A stretch of 64,000 nt of DNA, from NCBI RefSeq assembly GCF_034702125.1, contig NC_085872.1:31893376-31957375 (forward strand). Direction: 5' to 3'. The notes under the pieces are model-generated. The model did no database searches. It saw nothing but the letters and a program-made list of their open reading frames with translations, and was not told where the DNA came from. A program made the translations under genes and the position numbers. Below, in pieces: positions 9,956 to 22,075 of this stretch (the first letter of the stretch is position 1; every line of letters begins with the position of its first letter). This DNA is from Engraulis encrasicolus. Taxonomy: Eukaryota > Chordata > Actinopteri > Clupeiformes > Engraulidae.

Positions 9956-12899
9956 CTAGAGGCTGACAGTGAAGGGAGTGGTTGAGTGTTCAGTATCTTG
10001 ATTGCTTGATGCATCGTGCTGCTTGCAAGCCTGGTGGTACTGGGAACGGAGGCGCCTGTACCTCTTTCCAGAGGGCAGGAGGCTGAACAGTTTGTGTGCA
10101 GGGTGGCTTGTGTCTTTGATGATCATCAGTGCTTTTCGGGTGAGGCGTGCGGTGTAAATGTCCTGCAGGGAGGGGAGTGGTACTCCAATGATCTTCTTCG
10201 CTGTGTTCACAACACGCTGGAGTGTCTTCCTGTTTTTCTCCGTGCAGGCTTCCTCCCCACACTGTGATGCAGCTGGACACGACGCTCTCTATGGTTCCTC
10301 TGTAGAATGTTGTCATGATGGAGGGTGTAGCACTTGCCATCTTTAGTTTGCGCAAGAAGTAGAGACGCGCTGAGGGGCCTTCTTCGCCAGTGATGTAGTG
10401 TTGGTGGTCCAAGAGAGGTCGTCGCTGATGTGCACTCCAAGGAACTTGGTGCTGCTCACTCTCTCCACAGCATCACCGTCGATGGTCAGTGGTGGCAGTT
10501 GTTTTTGGACCCTCTGAAAGTTGACAACAATCTCCTTGGTCTTGTTGACATTCAGCAGGAGGTTGTTGTCTTTGCACCATCTGGCCAGCAGGTCTACTTC
10601 TTCTCTGTAGTGGGTCTCATCGCCCTTAGTGATGAGGCCCACCAGTGTTGTATCATCCGCAAACTTCACTAGATGGTTAGTGCTGTGGGTCGTTGTGCAG
10701 TCATGTGTCAGCAGCGTGAACAGCAGGGGGCTGAGAACACAACCTTGCGGAGCCCCCGTGCTCAGGGTCAGGGTGCTTGAGGTGTTATTCCCTACCCGTA
10801 CTGCTTGTGGTCTCTTCATCAGGAAGTCCAGCAGCCAGTTGCAGAGGGAGGTGCTGAAACCTAGTTTGTCCAGTTTTCTGATGAGTTGTTGTGGTATTAT
10901 GGTATTAAATGCTGAACTGAAGTCAATGAACAGCATTCTCACATATGAGTCTTTATTGTCCAAGTGGGTGAGGGCTGGATGGAGGGCAGAGCAGATTGCA
11001 TCCTCCGTGGATCGCTTGGCTCGGTATGCGAACTGGTAGGGGTCCAGGGTGGGGGGTAGGGTGGCTTTGATGTGTGACAGGACTAGCCGTTCGAAGCACT
11101 TCATGATTATGGGCGTCAGTGCTACAGGACGGTAGTCATTGGAGCATGATGGTGATGATTTCTTCGGCACGGGTATGATGGTAGCAGCTTTGAAAAGTGA
11201 TGGGATGACTGCTTGCTCCAGAGAGATGTTAAAGATGTCTGTGAAGACATCCTTCAGCTCTTCTGCACAATCCTTCAACACTCGGCCAGGTATGTTGTCT
11301 GGGCCAGCTGCTTTGCGTGGGTTGATGGTGGCCAGTGTCCTCTTCACACTGGCAGAGGACAGGTACAGGGGTTGATCATGGGGGGGAGGGGGAGTTTTCT
11401 GTGGATGAGTGTCATTTTGTGCTTCAAAACGGGCAAAGAAACTGTTCAGGTCGTTTAGCAGAGAGGTGTTGTTGTCACAGCTTCGTGGTGCAGGCTTATA
11501 GTCCGTGATGGCCTGTATGCCCTGCCACAGGCTCTGTGCATATCTGCTGTCTTTGAAGTGTGTTGTTATTTTGTCCGAGTATTCCTTTTTTGCTTTCCTG
11601 ATGCCCTGGGACAGGTTTGCCCTTGCTGCTTTTAGGCCAGCTACGTCTCCTGCTCTGAAGGCTTTGTCTCTGGCCCTCAGCAGTCTGTGAACGTCTCCTG
11701 TGAACCATGGCTTCTGGTTGGCCCTGGTGGTGATGCGTTTTATTTCTGTAACATCATCAATGCATGTTGTGATGTAGGAGGTCACGGTGTCTGTGTACTC
11801 CTCAATGTCAATGTGGTTGCTGTGGGTGGCAGCTGTTTTGAACATGTCCCAATCTGTGGTTTCAAAGCAGTCTTGTAGTCGTGACACGGCTCCCTCTGGC
11901 CATTTTTTCACCTCCTTCAGAGCTGGTTTGGTGAGTTTTACCTTTTGTCTGTAGGCTGGCAGTAGCAGAATCGTTAGGTGGTCTGATAGGCCGATGTGGG
12001 GGATGGGCTTTGCCTTGTATGCTCCTTGTTTTGGGGTATAAACAAAGTCCAGGGTGTTTTGTCCTCTTGTTGGAAAGTTAACATGTTGGTGAAATTTTGG
12101 AAGTACTGTTTTGAGATTTCCGTGGTTGAAATCTCCATGACCACTGTGAAGGCATCTGGGTGTGCATCTTGTTGTTCACTGATTCCCCGATGCAGCTCGT
12201 TCAGTTGCCTCGCTTCTGGCGCTGTTGGTGTTGCTAGGAGCGAGGTAAACTGCGACCAGTAGAATGGCGGATATTTCTCTTGGTAAATAGAAGGGTCGGC
12301 ATTTGATGATCATGAACTCCACTAGTGGAGAGCAGTGTCTCTGTACCACCGTAGCATTTTTGCACCAAGCATCATGTGTGTAAACACATATTCCTCCCCC
12401 TCGTTTTTTCTCTGCAAGGGCTCTGTCCGCTCGGTGGCACGTAAGTTGCTCCAGTTGTAAAGCTGAGTCGGGTATGCCGTCGTTCAGCCATGATTCTGTA
12501 AACACGGTCACACAGCAGTTCCTCACAGTTTTGTTCGCTGATCTTAGTAGCCGTATGTCATCCATCTTATTGTCCATAGATCTTACGTTTGCCAAGAGAA
12601 TTGATGGTATTGCTGGACGAGTTGGGTTGGCTGCAAGCCGTGTTTCGACGCCACCTCGTTTGCCTCTCTTCCTAATTCTGGAGCACCTCTTTTCGCCGTC
12701 TCCATGTAGGCGAAGCAGACGGGTCCGATGTATGCCGCCGTAGTATCCCAAGTTCTTCCAGTGTCTCTGTTGGTATATCCAATACATCGCTTAAGTTGTC
12801 CATTCTTATCGGCAACAGCTGTTGCCGACTGTACATGCGTTCCGACATAGTTTCCGACGATAGACATTTCGAATGACACATTATAACACAAATAAACAC
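9956..12899 (-). pseudogene. Broken LINE endonuclease/reverse transcriptase ORF
   Basis: The remains encode a LINE polyprotein that nicks DNA and primes reverse transcription. Endonuclease signatures GDFNH (about 12,122-12,136) and LSDH (ending near 11,978) are readable. The reverse transcriptase follows in an open frame at 10,343-11,911, with [32 protein letters not shown] and the catalytic FADD box (10,652-10,663), where the second D pairs with D of the IDF block. The frame is broken at least three times: before GDFNH (about 12,137-12,145), near 10,360 after LAKKAPQR, and again near 10,250, where the C-terminal part splits over two frames. Family assignment to the L2 clade is from overall recall; it could be a close CR1-group relative. 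Confidence 0.85.
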
Positions 12900-13297
12900 T
12901 GCGAGTTGGGAGAGTAAGGAGTCGCTGCAGCTACATGCGCCACATCCGGGTACTCAAAAAAACATTCTGCCATGGCCTGTGCAGTAAGAAGCCTTATACA
13001 AGTACCTCGAGAAACATTAATGCATTACAGCATGTAGAAGAGTTACTATTCAGTAGTTACTGTTTTCAAAAAGGCAGTGATATTCCATGCCCTGGACAGA
13101 ATGATCCACATGGTGATCTGTTCAGTGATCTGTTCCATTGCTTGTATAGGCCTACCTTGTTCTGCACTGCATCACCCCTGATATTGGGCCCTACTGTCCC
13201 ATTTGCTTTGTTATATGGCTGACTCATCTGACACACCAAGTACTATCGAGGAAGACTGGGCCATATTCTCAGCAAGACACCAAAAACTGCCTTGGTC

Positions 13298-13302
<5 letters not shown>

Positions 13303-13339
<37 letters not shown>

Positions 13340-13361
13340 TGTCTGTCTGTCTGTCTCTGTG

Positions 13362-13439
<78 letters not shown>

Positions 13440-13441
13440 GT

Positions 13442-13490
<49 letters not shown>
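13303..13490. repeat. Compound microsatellite GT / TCTG / GCGT / TCTG / GT / GA
   Basis: Six successive blocks of different short units occur without unique sequence between them. Open frames here encode only dipeptide-like repeats and are not genes. Confidence 0.95.
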
Positions 13491-13901
13491 TTTGTGTGCA
13501 AGGAGAAGGAGGACACTGCATCCTGCATCCTGTGTCCTTTCTGATGTTTAGAGACCTACTGCCCCTCACTCCTCTGAAAAGCATAAGCAAAGAGACATGA
13601 AGGCAAGCAATAGCCCGAGACATAGCTAGTAGATACTATGAAGACAACTCAAAAGGCTAAAAGCCATAAAGAGAGACAGGACAACTGCTTTGTGATTTGT
13701 GCTTTATGTTGTGTGCTTATAATAAATAACCACTTTGAAAGTATACCGGACTCCAGTTCTACTTCCTCTTTTCTATTTTCGTTTTTTTTTAGTGGTAGTC
13801 CTTAACTGTAAACACCTGACATAACTTTCCATCTGTCTGTGTGTTGACCCGCCATTATTCTATTAATACACAGACGGTTTGGGCCCATTGTGTATTACTG
13901 T

Positions 13902-14130
13902 ACACTCTCAGAAATAAAGGTACAGAACTCGTCGTGGCAGTACCTTCAAGGGGAGTACCATCGTGTCGCTTGATTGGTACCCCAAAAAAGAAATGCGTTC
14001 TGTTTCTTACAATGTCGACTGATGTGCATCTGTCACCTCTTTTTCGAGGTACCACCCAAGCGACGCAATGGTACTCCCCTTGAGGGTACTGCCACAGTGA
14101 CGAGTTCTGCACCTTTATTTCTGAGAGTGC
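13902..14130. mobile_element. Foldback element, 229 bp
   Basis: The left end (cactctcagaaataaaggt) is mirrored at the right end, and the arms continue inward with aaggggagtacca and gtcgcttg on both sides. Each arm is about 80 bp with few mismatches, around a central spacer of roughly 70 bp. No target duplication is clear and no protein is encoded. Confidence 0.8.
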
Positions 14131-14169
14131 TCTTATAGTCATATACTTGAAGTCATGCACAGCAGCTGT

Positions 14170-14171
<2 letters not shown>

Positions 14172-14224
<53 letters not shown>
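14172..14224. repeat. TC microsatellite
   Basis: A pure CT/TC run of about 50 bp. Confidence 0.95.
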
Positions 14225-14228
<4 letters not shown>

Positions 14229-14229
14229 G

Positions 14230-14512
14230 TGCAATAACCCTATAGGCGGACCTTCCATGAGGCAAATATAGGCAATTGCCTAAGGCCCCGACCAAATCTG
14301 TCCTCCATAGGGCCCCCAACTGTCACACCAGTCGCGGTAAACACAAACAAATTAGGTAAGCCTATGTAATGAAAGATATGTATGAGATGAAACACTAAAA
14401 CAGTACAAAACACATCATTTTATGTCTACACAATGACTCATGAGGGCCCCATGTTTATATTTCGCATAGGGCCCAAAAATGGCTAGATCCTTCCCTGCAA
14501 TAACCCTATAGG
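14230..14512. mobile_element. GGCCC-rich insert between 17-bp direct repeats
   Basis: The word tgcaataaccctatagg occurs at 14,230-14,246 and again at 14,496-14,512, bracketing 249 bp that contain several GGGCCC blocks. The structure looks like an insertion with a long target duplication, or a hAT-like element whose end overlaps the repeat. Class is uncertain. Confidence 0.5.
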
Positions 14513-15216
14513 TTGAAAACCCATGCCCTGGACATGACCTCATAAAACTCATGTCCAAACAGACCATCTCATCCTCATGACAGGCCAAGACTTTCCCACC
14601 AAAGGATTGTCAGTCATTACCCATTTAACGCTACAGCTTGATAAAATTAAACCGCACTGGTTGCTGACCATAGCAGTTTAAGATAAAAAAAGGGCTTTTC
14701 AGCCTAAGACTTTGAAAGCACTTTTTAATGTAATGAGATCTTCGGCTTTGTTTGTCATCTTAAATTCCCGTGATGTTTCTGGGCTTCTCTGCTTACATCA
14801 CCTGAGGGAGATGCCGAAGAGTGGAGAAGTGTGTAGCAAGGAAATTCTACAAGACCCCTGCCACAGCTCGGCATCAAGTGACCGAAAACGTTTTCTTCAC
14901 ATGGAGCTACAACAATAAACACTGCCCTCCTGATGAACGTGAAGGCTGCGGTTATCCTAAAAACAATACAGCCCCAGGGCTTGCAGCCAAAAGAAGCCCT
15001 ATACAGGGAACACAGTGTTGTAATTGTGACGTAAGTATTTAAAAAATTAAATCATGCATGGATCTCTGGAGACAAATGAAACTGGAGCAAGCATATTGGG
15101 AATCATGGGAAGCCGTGTCAGGGGTTCCCATTACGGCGTTAGCTTGCCTCATGCTGCTCACCGTAGCATCTCAAACAGTCTCATACGTCAAACCATCCAA
15201 CCAGCTAAAAACACCA

Positions 15217-15256
15217 TCATCATAATAATAATAATAATAATAATAATAATATTAAC
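15217..15256. repeat. ATA microsatellite
   Basis: ATA/TAA units, nearly pure. Confidence 0.9.
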
Positions 15257-15296
15257 ATAATAATCATTTTAATCTGTGCGTTTCACAGATAGGTAT

Positions 15297-15420
15297 CAAG
15301 TCAAGTCAGCTTTTATTATCATTTTCCTTCATGGACCAATGATGAACCAGAAACAATAAAGTGATGAATGACAACTAAACATTTAACATTGAACATTTAA
15401 CATAGGGAAAAATAGAGTAG
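15297..15420 (-). mobile_element. LINE 3' tail fragment (tcaag type)
   Basis: tcaagtcaag followed by cttttattatcattttcc resembles the terminus of the larger LINE at 9,143. No coding part remains. Confidence 0.45.
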
Positions 15421-15424
15421 AAGA

Positions 15425-15427
<3 letters not shown>

Positions 15428-15468
<41 letters not shown>

Positions 15469-15530
15469 TAATAATAATAATAATAATAATAACAATAATA
15501 ACACTAATGATGATAATAATAATAATATAC
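15428..15530. repeat. AAT microsatellite
   Basis: AAT units with a few AAC interruptions. Confidence 0.95.
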
Positions 15531-15559
15531 AAAAAGAATAAGGCAAGGCTATGCTATAC

Positions 15560-15652
15560 TATATAACACTATCCTATACTATACTATACTATACTATACT
15601 ATACTATACTATACTATACTATACTATACTATACTATACTATACTATACTAT
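15560..15652. repeat. Pentanucleotide ACTAT tandem array
   Basis: Eighteen or so tandem ACTAT units, almost perfect. Confidence 0.95.
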
Positions 15653-16495
15653 AGCATAGTCCATTGCAGTCCAGTTAGTCGGATTGTTCAAGTGCAAGCA
15701 TTGTAGCAGCATGATGTGTTGTGTGTGTAGGTGTCCAACCAGTTCTGGTGAGGCAGTGTAGGAAGGTGCAAAGTCACATAGTGAAAGCATTTCTTGGTAG
15801 TGGAGGTCAAATGTCACAGTTCCATAGTGTGTATGTGCCTGTGTGCGTGAATGTATGCATGCGTGCACGTCATGCAGACACAACAGAAACATTATCAAAT
15901 TATTTTAAAACAATATTCATTTCCACTTGTCAGGAAGTCATACTAGATATGTTGAATGCAATATTGAAATCATTCCGTTACCAACAAATTTTAACAGTGT
16001 GAAAATGATTTCTGCACATTTTGGTCAACTGGTACTAACATAACGCTCAATTAATACACACTGTCACTGTGATGATTAATATTGTAATGATTAAGTATAG
16101 AGAACGAATGACCTCGGGGGCTCCCCTGCTCGTCAACAGAAACGCTGACCTCAAACCAGCGTCCACATGATCCATACACATAACACGGAGGGATCAGCAG
16201 CACTGGCCCGGCAAGCAGCAATGGGTCAGATATACTGACTGCAATGAGCATACAGCGGCACTGAGGATCACATCGGAAGACAAGCGATTCCCTCTCCAGC
16301 CCTGACCTACAAATGCCAACATCAGCACTCTTATGAGCCCAGTCAGAGACATGGAGACGGGAGAGTGGGAAGAGGCAAGGATGGAGACAGGAGAGTGGGA
16401 AGAGGAGAGATGAACAGGCAGAGGATGGAGAGGAAAGACGAAGGAGTGACAGGACAGGATAGAATGACAGGATGGAAGGAAGGTGTGGGAGAGAA

Positions 16496-17043
16496 AAGGT
16501 GCGTGTGTGTGTGTGGCTGTGTGGCTGTGTGGGTGTCTGTCTGTCTCTGTGTCTGTGTGTGTGCATGCGTGTGTTTGTACGTGTGTGTGTGTACGTGTAT
16601 GTGTGTGTGTGTGTTTGTGTTTGTACATGTGTGTGTGTGTCTGTGTGTCTGTGTGTGCGTGGACTGTCTGGCCGAGGGAGAATAGGAGAAGGATGGAAAG
16701 AGTTGGAGGCAGCTGAGATTATGCTGCTAGTGCTGCTGCTGAGATGGGGCTGGCCGGAAGCAGAGCAGAGCAGAGCAGAGCAGAGGAGGATGCGATGCGA
16801 TGCGCTAAGAGCCACGCAGCTTCAAATCCCTTCAGCCCTGGCCCACAACAACCCCCCTCCCCCATCCATCAGCCATCGTGTGTGTGTGTGTGTGGATGTG
16901 CGTGTGCATGCGCGAGTGTGTGTGTGTGTGTGTATGTGTCTGCGTGTGTGTGCATGTGTGTGTGTGTGCATGTGCGTTTGCATGTGCGCGTGCATGTGTG
17001 TCTGTGTGTTTGTATGTGTGTGTGTGTGTGTGTGTATATGCAT
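16496..17043. repeat. Degenerate GT-rich region
   Basis: GT runs are interrupted by GC, TC and AT steps. A short GCAGA array (about 16,762-16,785) and a unique gap lie between two GT-rich parts. Open frames on both strands are low-complexity and are not genes. Confidence 0.85.
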
Positions 17044-17358
17044 GTGTATGCATTGGGTGGGGGAAGAAGGGCACTATGCCAGTGACTTAAGGCAAGGTTG
17101 CTCTTGAACGGTATTCTGTGAGAGTTAATAAAGTCCGATTCAGTTGTTTTGTTGAGCAGTAGAAAGCTATGTGCAGCGTGAGCTTCTAATTTGTTTTGGT
17201 GCCATTCCACATACAACCAAAACTACCAGCTGCCAGATAGATTACACAGAGGGGATGAGAATAATGCTCTTCCTCTCTCACTTGACCAATACTCTGTACA
17301 CACACATATACACAGAGACACAGACACAGACACAGGCAGAGTCACATACACAGCCACA

Positions 17359-17542
<184 letters not shown>

Positions 17543-17951
17543 ATATCACTCTTTTAGTGTACAGTTGGAGAGGAAAGGAAGAAATAGCCTACTTAGGATC
17601 ACACTGTATTGTTAATATTCTTCATTGTCGTGACTAACTTGAAAGCAATCCCTACCAAGTTGATGTCAAGTTGACACAAGCATTGATCATCCTTGGCAAG
17701 TCTCACCATCCTCTGGATAGCAAAGGAGTTTGGCATGGCTTAGGCTATCCATGAATGAAAACTCCTGACAAAGTAAAATGTAATACCTGCTGTACCTGCG
17801 AAAAAAGATGTACATGGGCATTCTAACAACTACAGGCTCCACAGTCAGTGTTTTGCTTTCCTTCCTGTTAATAAAGTGTAGCCTATTATTAGTGACATGT
17901 GCATTTGTAATGCTTGGACAAATGATGGGTTTTTGTGAGGTAGTCTATGGT

Positions 17952-17957
<6 letters not shown>

Positions 17958-17997
<40 letters not shown>

Positions 17998-18006
17998 GGA
18001 GAGAGA
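17958..18006. repeat. GA microsatellite
   Basis: GA units, with GGGA interruptions at the right end. Confidence 0.9.
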
Positions 18007-19718
18007 TAGACTGATTTTAAGGCTATCATCTTTTAGTCCTTGTTTGTATTGTTTTTAGGCCTATACAACAATTTGGAGTGGTGAATACAACAAGTCAATA
18101 AGAACAAACTATGCAGATAATTGCATTACATTTCATTTCATTACAGTAGGCTATTCTGATTCTAATAGGGATGTTGTACATTCCCTGTTTCAAAGGTCTT
18201 GCACAGATAAATTAAGTATAGCCTAATATTTTCTGCAACTATATTTATGTAACTGTTGTCCCTGTATATTCTAATAAAAGACCTAGAACCAGGATAGCAG
18301 TGGACTCTTGCATAATTCAGAGTACAGTTTGTGAGGGGAAAGGGGATTACGATATGGACCAAGAGCAGTAGCCTATAATATAGCCTAATATATGAGGGGG
18401 AGCTTGACGAGGATATGAAAGGAGGAAACGCAAAATGAATCCCATTCTGTCCTTCACATTCCAATTGTAAATTTACAAAGAGTAGCCTAGGCGACTTTGC
18501 ATGTTGTAAGGTTGCTTTCGTAAAATATCCCTCGTGTTTCAGTAGTGATGGAATTTGCTCAAATTCGCTGACTGAATCCTGGTTAAAGTTGAATTTGATA
18601 TCGCCTTGATAAACAAAGCAAATGCATTCCCTGCGCCATCTAGGCCTATAACATGTAGCCAGTTTGATGTGCACGTCAACTATTATTTGGATATCATTAC
18701 AGTGTTGTTGACCCAAATACACAAGCTGGGCGGCAAATGCGCCGTCTATTTGTATTATCTTATAGAAATTCAGTGAGCAAAATTTCAGTTAGGCTGTGTA
18801 CTAGGAATTGTTCACAATGACAACTTAAGTCAGAAATTCATTGAAAGCTAGAAGACAGGCAGTTGCAAATCCGACTCCCATTCATGCATCCCGGTCACTG
18901 AATGGCAATGTTTCTGAAGTCTAGCCTACTTTTCTATTCTCACCGTAAAGCACCGAGGCAGATATGGTACACCGGTTAACTCAATCTCTTGCAGACATAG
19001 CGACTACGGGATGTGATAACATCGAGTCTGTCACAAGAACTAAGATCACACAGCACGGAAAAATATAGCCTACTTGTTTCGTGAAGAAAGCAAAGTATGC
19101 AAAATGAAATGCGTAAAAACAAGCGTTCGCTAACATCGTTGTTCATTATTTCCATGGAGCCTCCTCATGACATTCTCAGTCTTCGGATAGCTCACTTTCC
19201 ATAACATCTCTAAAATACTTGCATCATGGAACAACAGTAAGGATTTTGTCTCTGTTATGGAAAGGACTGTAGGGGTAAGTAACCTACGCGGAGTAAAATC
19301 GCCTCCGCGTTCGCGTCAGCGTGAGGTGCACCGTGCACAAGGGCGCACAGCCTGCACGTTATCAATGGAGAGCTCAACATCAGCGTTCACCGGCAGACGA
19401 TAATGTCTTTGTTATCCATGGATGAGTGAAAAGACAACTGTACCGTCTTCAGTAGCCTAAGCTGGAGGAATCTGGCAGCAAACTGTTATTTAGTTTTTTT
19501 GATACCGGTTAATTGTGAGCCATTCAAATAATTTCAATTTCAATGTCAAGCAATTGTAAATAATTCCATAAAACCAAGGACGAAAACAGACCAAAGGCAT
19601 ATCGTTACAATGAATACGAAAGTAAACCACATTCTTTTGCTGATGCCATTGGCAAAGATACATTTAAGGCACACTACCTTACATCCTCAGACCAATCATT
19701 TCTGCTCTCAACACTCAC
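18007..19718 (-). other. Start of probable mtnr1a intron 1
   Basis: Sequence downstream of the exon 1 donor, mostly unique. It becomes richer in CpG near 19,280-19,350. An open frame on the minus strand (18,162-18,722) shows no domain or splice support and is not called. Confidence 0.5.
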
Positions 19719-19902
19719 CTGCGTTTCTCAGTTTCTTGTTCCTGTACACGGAGAAGATCACCAAAAGGTTCCCAAGAATATCAACCACTATTGTGAATAT
19801 CAAGAAGCAACCCAAAGTTGTAGTGACCCAAGGAGGTCTGTTCAGAGGTTGCTCCTTTAGGTCCGGCGAAGAACTGTTCAAATGACTTCCATTTATAACC
19901 AT
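19719..19902 (-). CDS. mtnr1a: Melatonin receptor type 1A, exon 1 (partial gene)
   Basis: Encodes the N-terminus of a melatonin-binding GPCR of the plasma membrane, which in vertebrates couples mainly to Gi. The 61 complete codons begin at ATG 19,902. They comprise a short extracellular tail with an N-glycosylation sequon (NGS, residues 4-6), a PPWV segment, a first transmembrane helix (about residues 29-50, including VVDILGNLLVI with the GN of TM1) and the first intracellular loop YRNKKLRNAG. The exon stops in phase 1 at gcag|gtgagt (exon end 19,719), where melatonin receptor genes have their intron. Exon 2 (TM2-TM7) is not found to the left, so it probably lies outside the window. The neighbouring fat1 in the same orientation argues for the 1A subtype; mtnr1b or a 1C type is less likely. 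Confidence 0.88.
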
Positions 19903-20447
19903 TGTATATTTTCACGTAACTTTCCTCTCAGTTAATAAAATACACGCGCATAATTGTGTTCCACGAAGTCTAAATGACCGCGCGGAAGCTGCCGCGAGGT
20001 TCCCTAATGCTTCTTAATCTATCCATAGCGTTTTTCTGTAGGCTATAGGTATCCGGATTACCGGTCAACTTTCTGTATTTACACTTGAACTTGCATGTGC
20101 TAGGTGGCTACACGCTTGTGGTTTGTGTGCCCTCATCACATTGTTGGTATGTGGCATTCAGCGGCAACTTTAGACCTCCCCAACATGTGATTAAATTCAG
20201 TACCATGTATTGCGGGGATGCTGCCGCGCTGTGGTCGTGAAGCAAAAGGACGCTCCCACGATTCCCCCGCTTGAAAGCCTCCTCGCTATCTCATTCACGT
20301 GCTGCAGCGATTCGCCGTTCTCCTATCCATGTGTTCATTCATGTTAGTTAACCACAAACCGTGATCCACTCATTCACATGTTTTAAACAGGTAAACTACC
20401 CTACATAATGTTACTGGCATGAACAAAATGCCAATGCCACTGTTAAT

Positions 20448-20448
<1 letters not shown>
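19903..20448 (-). promoter_or_regulatory. Putative mtnr1a 5' flank
   Basis: The region upstream of the mtnr1a start codon has CpG-richer patches (for example 19,978-20,000 and 20,218-20,320) compared with the AT-rich surroundings. I cannot place a TATA box or transcription start, so this is a positional inference only. Confidence 0.3.
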
Positions 20449-20500
<52 letters not shown>

Positions 20501-20508
20501 TATTAGCC

Positions 20509-20590
<82 letters not shown>

Positions 20591-20626
20591 AGGCTATTAT
20601 TATTATTAGGTCTACTAGTAGTAGCA

Positions 20627-20665
<39 letters not shown>

Positions 20666-20670
20666 CAAGT
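20449..20670. repeat. Compound trinucleotide microsatellite ATC / ATT / GTT / AGT
   Basis: Four trinucleotide arrays in succession, each derived from its neighbour by one base change, with short unique breaks near 20,590-20,625. Confidence 0.95.
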
Positions 20671-21118
20671 TAATAATAATAGAAGAGGATAATGACTAGG
20701 ACTATATTAAATATCATCTTATTCACTGTATCACTATTCATTTCAGAGCCAAAGTCCCTTTTTGATGAAGCATGTTATTATAAATGGGATCACCACACTT
20801 GCATCCTAAATGCCATGCATTGTGCAGAAACGTTTTAAAATGGCACTGCATTTCCCAAGTCCTGGAGACGCATCTGCTGTCATGCTACAAGAACCTTGCC
20901 AGACCTCTATCTCTCAGTCCTTTTCGTTGCTTTTTTTAGAACTTGATTTTGATTCTGGTCTCGGTTTGGACTAACAGGACTAAAGATAGCACAGTGGAGA
21001 AAGCCAGACATGTGACTGTCTCGCTATCACACTTCTCCAAACATATGCTTATACAATCTCCCTCAACCAGCCACAAATGTCTACAAGCGTTCTCTGTCTC
21101 TCCTCCATCCATCCAGAG

Positions 21119-21151
21119 ACACACGCGCACACGCACACGCACACGCACACG

Positions 21152-21238
<87 letters not shown>

Positions 21239-21246
21239 ACACGCAC
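21119..21246. repeat. CA microsatellite with CACG edges
   Basis: A pure CA core of about 75 bp is flanked by CGCACA variants on both sides. Confidence 0.95.
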
Positions 21247-21740
21247 AGCTAATTCCCCAGTGGTTATGCATCATTCCATCAGTCACTGAGGGGTTTTCAG
21301 TAAGCTTCACATGGACAGGCTCTGCTACTTTAATGCAACTTTAATGTGGAACCGTCTCACTAATAGGCTCTCTGTGGTGAAGACAACTAATTGGGGTGTC
21401 AGTGTGGGCTCTCTCTCCTCTCCTCCTATCCCCCTGGTTCTTTCTTGTCTAATAGTTATCCTCTCTTTTTGTTTCCTGTATATTTTACCCCGTCTTACCT
21501 GCAAACCTTTGCACAAAAGCTGTAACATGCATGTTCAATGCATGATGTTAATTCACTGTGAGGGCCACAGTATATGCGAGACACAAACATATGACATAAT
21601 GATACGACAGACACACCATGCTTTTCAATCACCAAAATTAGGGTAGAAATTCTATCACTCACCTTTGTTGATGAAATGTATCTTCGTAAATCAGAATAGG
21701 TCTACAGTAGGCCTATATATTATTATAAATAAGCTGTTGT

Positions 21741-22075
21741 ATTGCTCACACTACCCTTGACTTGTCAGTACCCGGTGATGCTGCATTTTTTGGCTAAGCC
21801 CTTTCCGAGATCCGAGCTATTCTAATGGGGGCAGATTTTGTTTACATTTGAAATATAACATAGGCCTACTCCAAACATTTTCCCAAAAGGTATTGCTGTT
21901 TTTCTAGTTGTCTGCTGATGTTGCATAACATTTTGGGTGTTTTTTGGGAATAAATCAAGATGTGTTTTTGAAATGTAAACAAACTCTGTCCCCGTTACAA
22001 TGACTAGGATCTCAGAAAAGGCTGAAAAAAAATCTCTGGTAGGCCTACTGACAAGTCCAGGGTAGTGTGAGCATT
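21741..22075. mobile_element. Miniature element with ~105-bp inverted repeats
   Basis: The left arm starts gctcacactacccttgactt and the right arm, on the minus strand, gctcacactaccctggactt. The arms continue through gtcagta, gagatcc and gtttacattt. The arms are diverged and the spacer is about 110 bp. No coding potential. Confidence 0.75.

Larger units (their letters stand above)
9143..12950 (-). mobile_element. L2-like non-LTR retrotransposon, nearly full length, inactive
   Basis: On the minus strand the element reads 5' to 3' from about 12,950 to 9,143. It has an endonuclease region, a reverse transcriptase region, a 3' untranslated part interrupted by a long GT tract, and a terminal (ACTTG)n array at about 9,143-9,166 (tcaag units on the plus strand). 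Such short 3' arrays are typical of L2/CR1-type LINEs. A similar tcaagtcaag tail without a body occurs at 15,297. Orientation matches the flanking mtnr1a gene. The 5' boundary is approximate. Confidence 0.85.

Noticed and set aside
18162..18722. 186-residue open frame on the minus strand
   Set aside because: No domain, signal peptide or splice context; composition and position inside the probable mtnr1a intron suggest chance.
20449..20670. CRISPR-like array
   Set aside because: Units are pure trinucleotides without spacers; this is vertebrate DNA.
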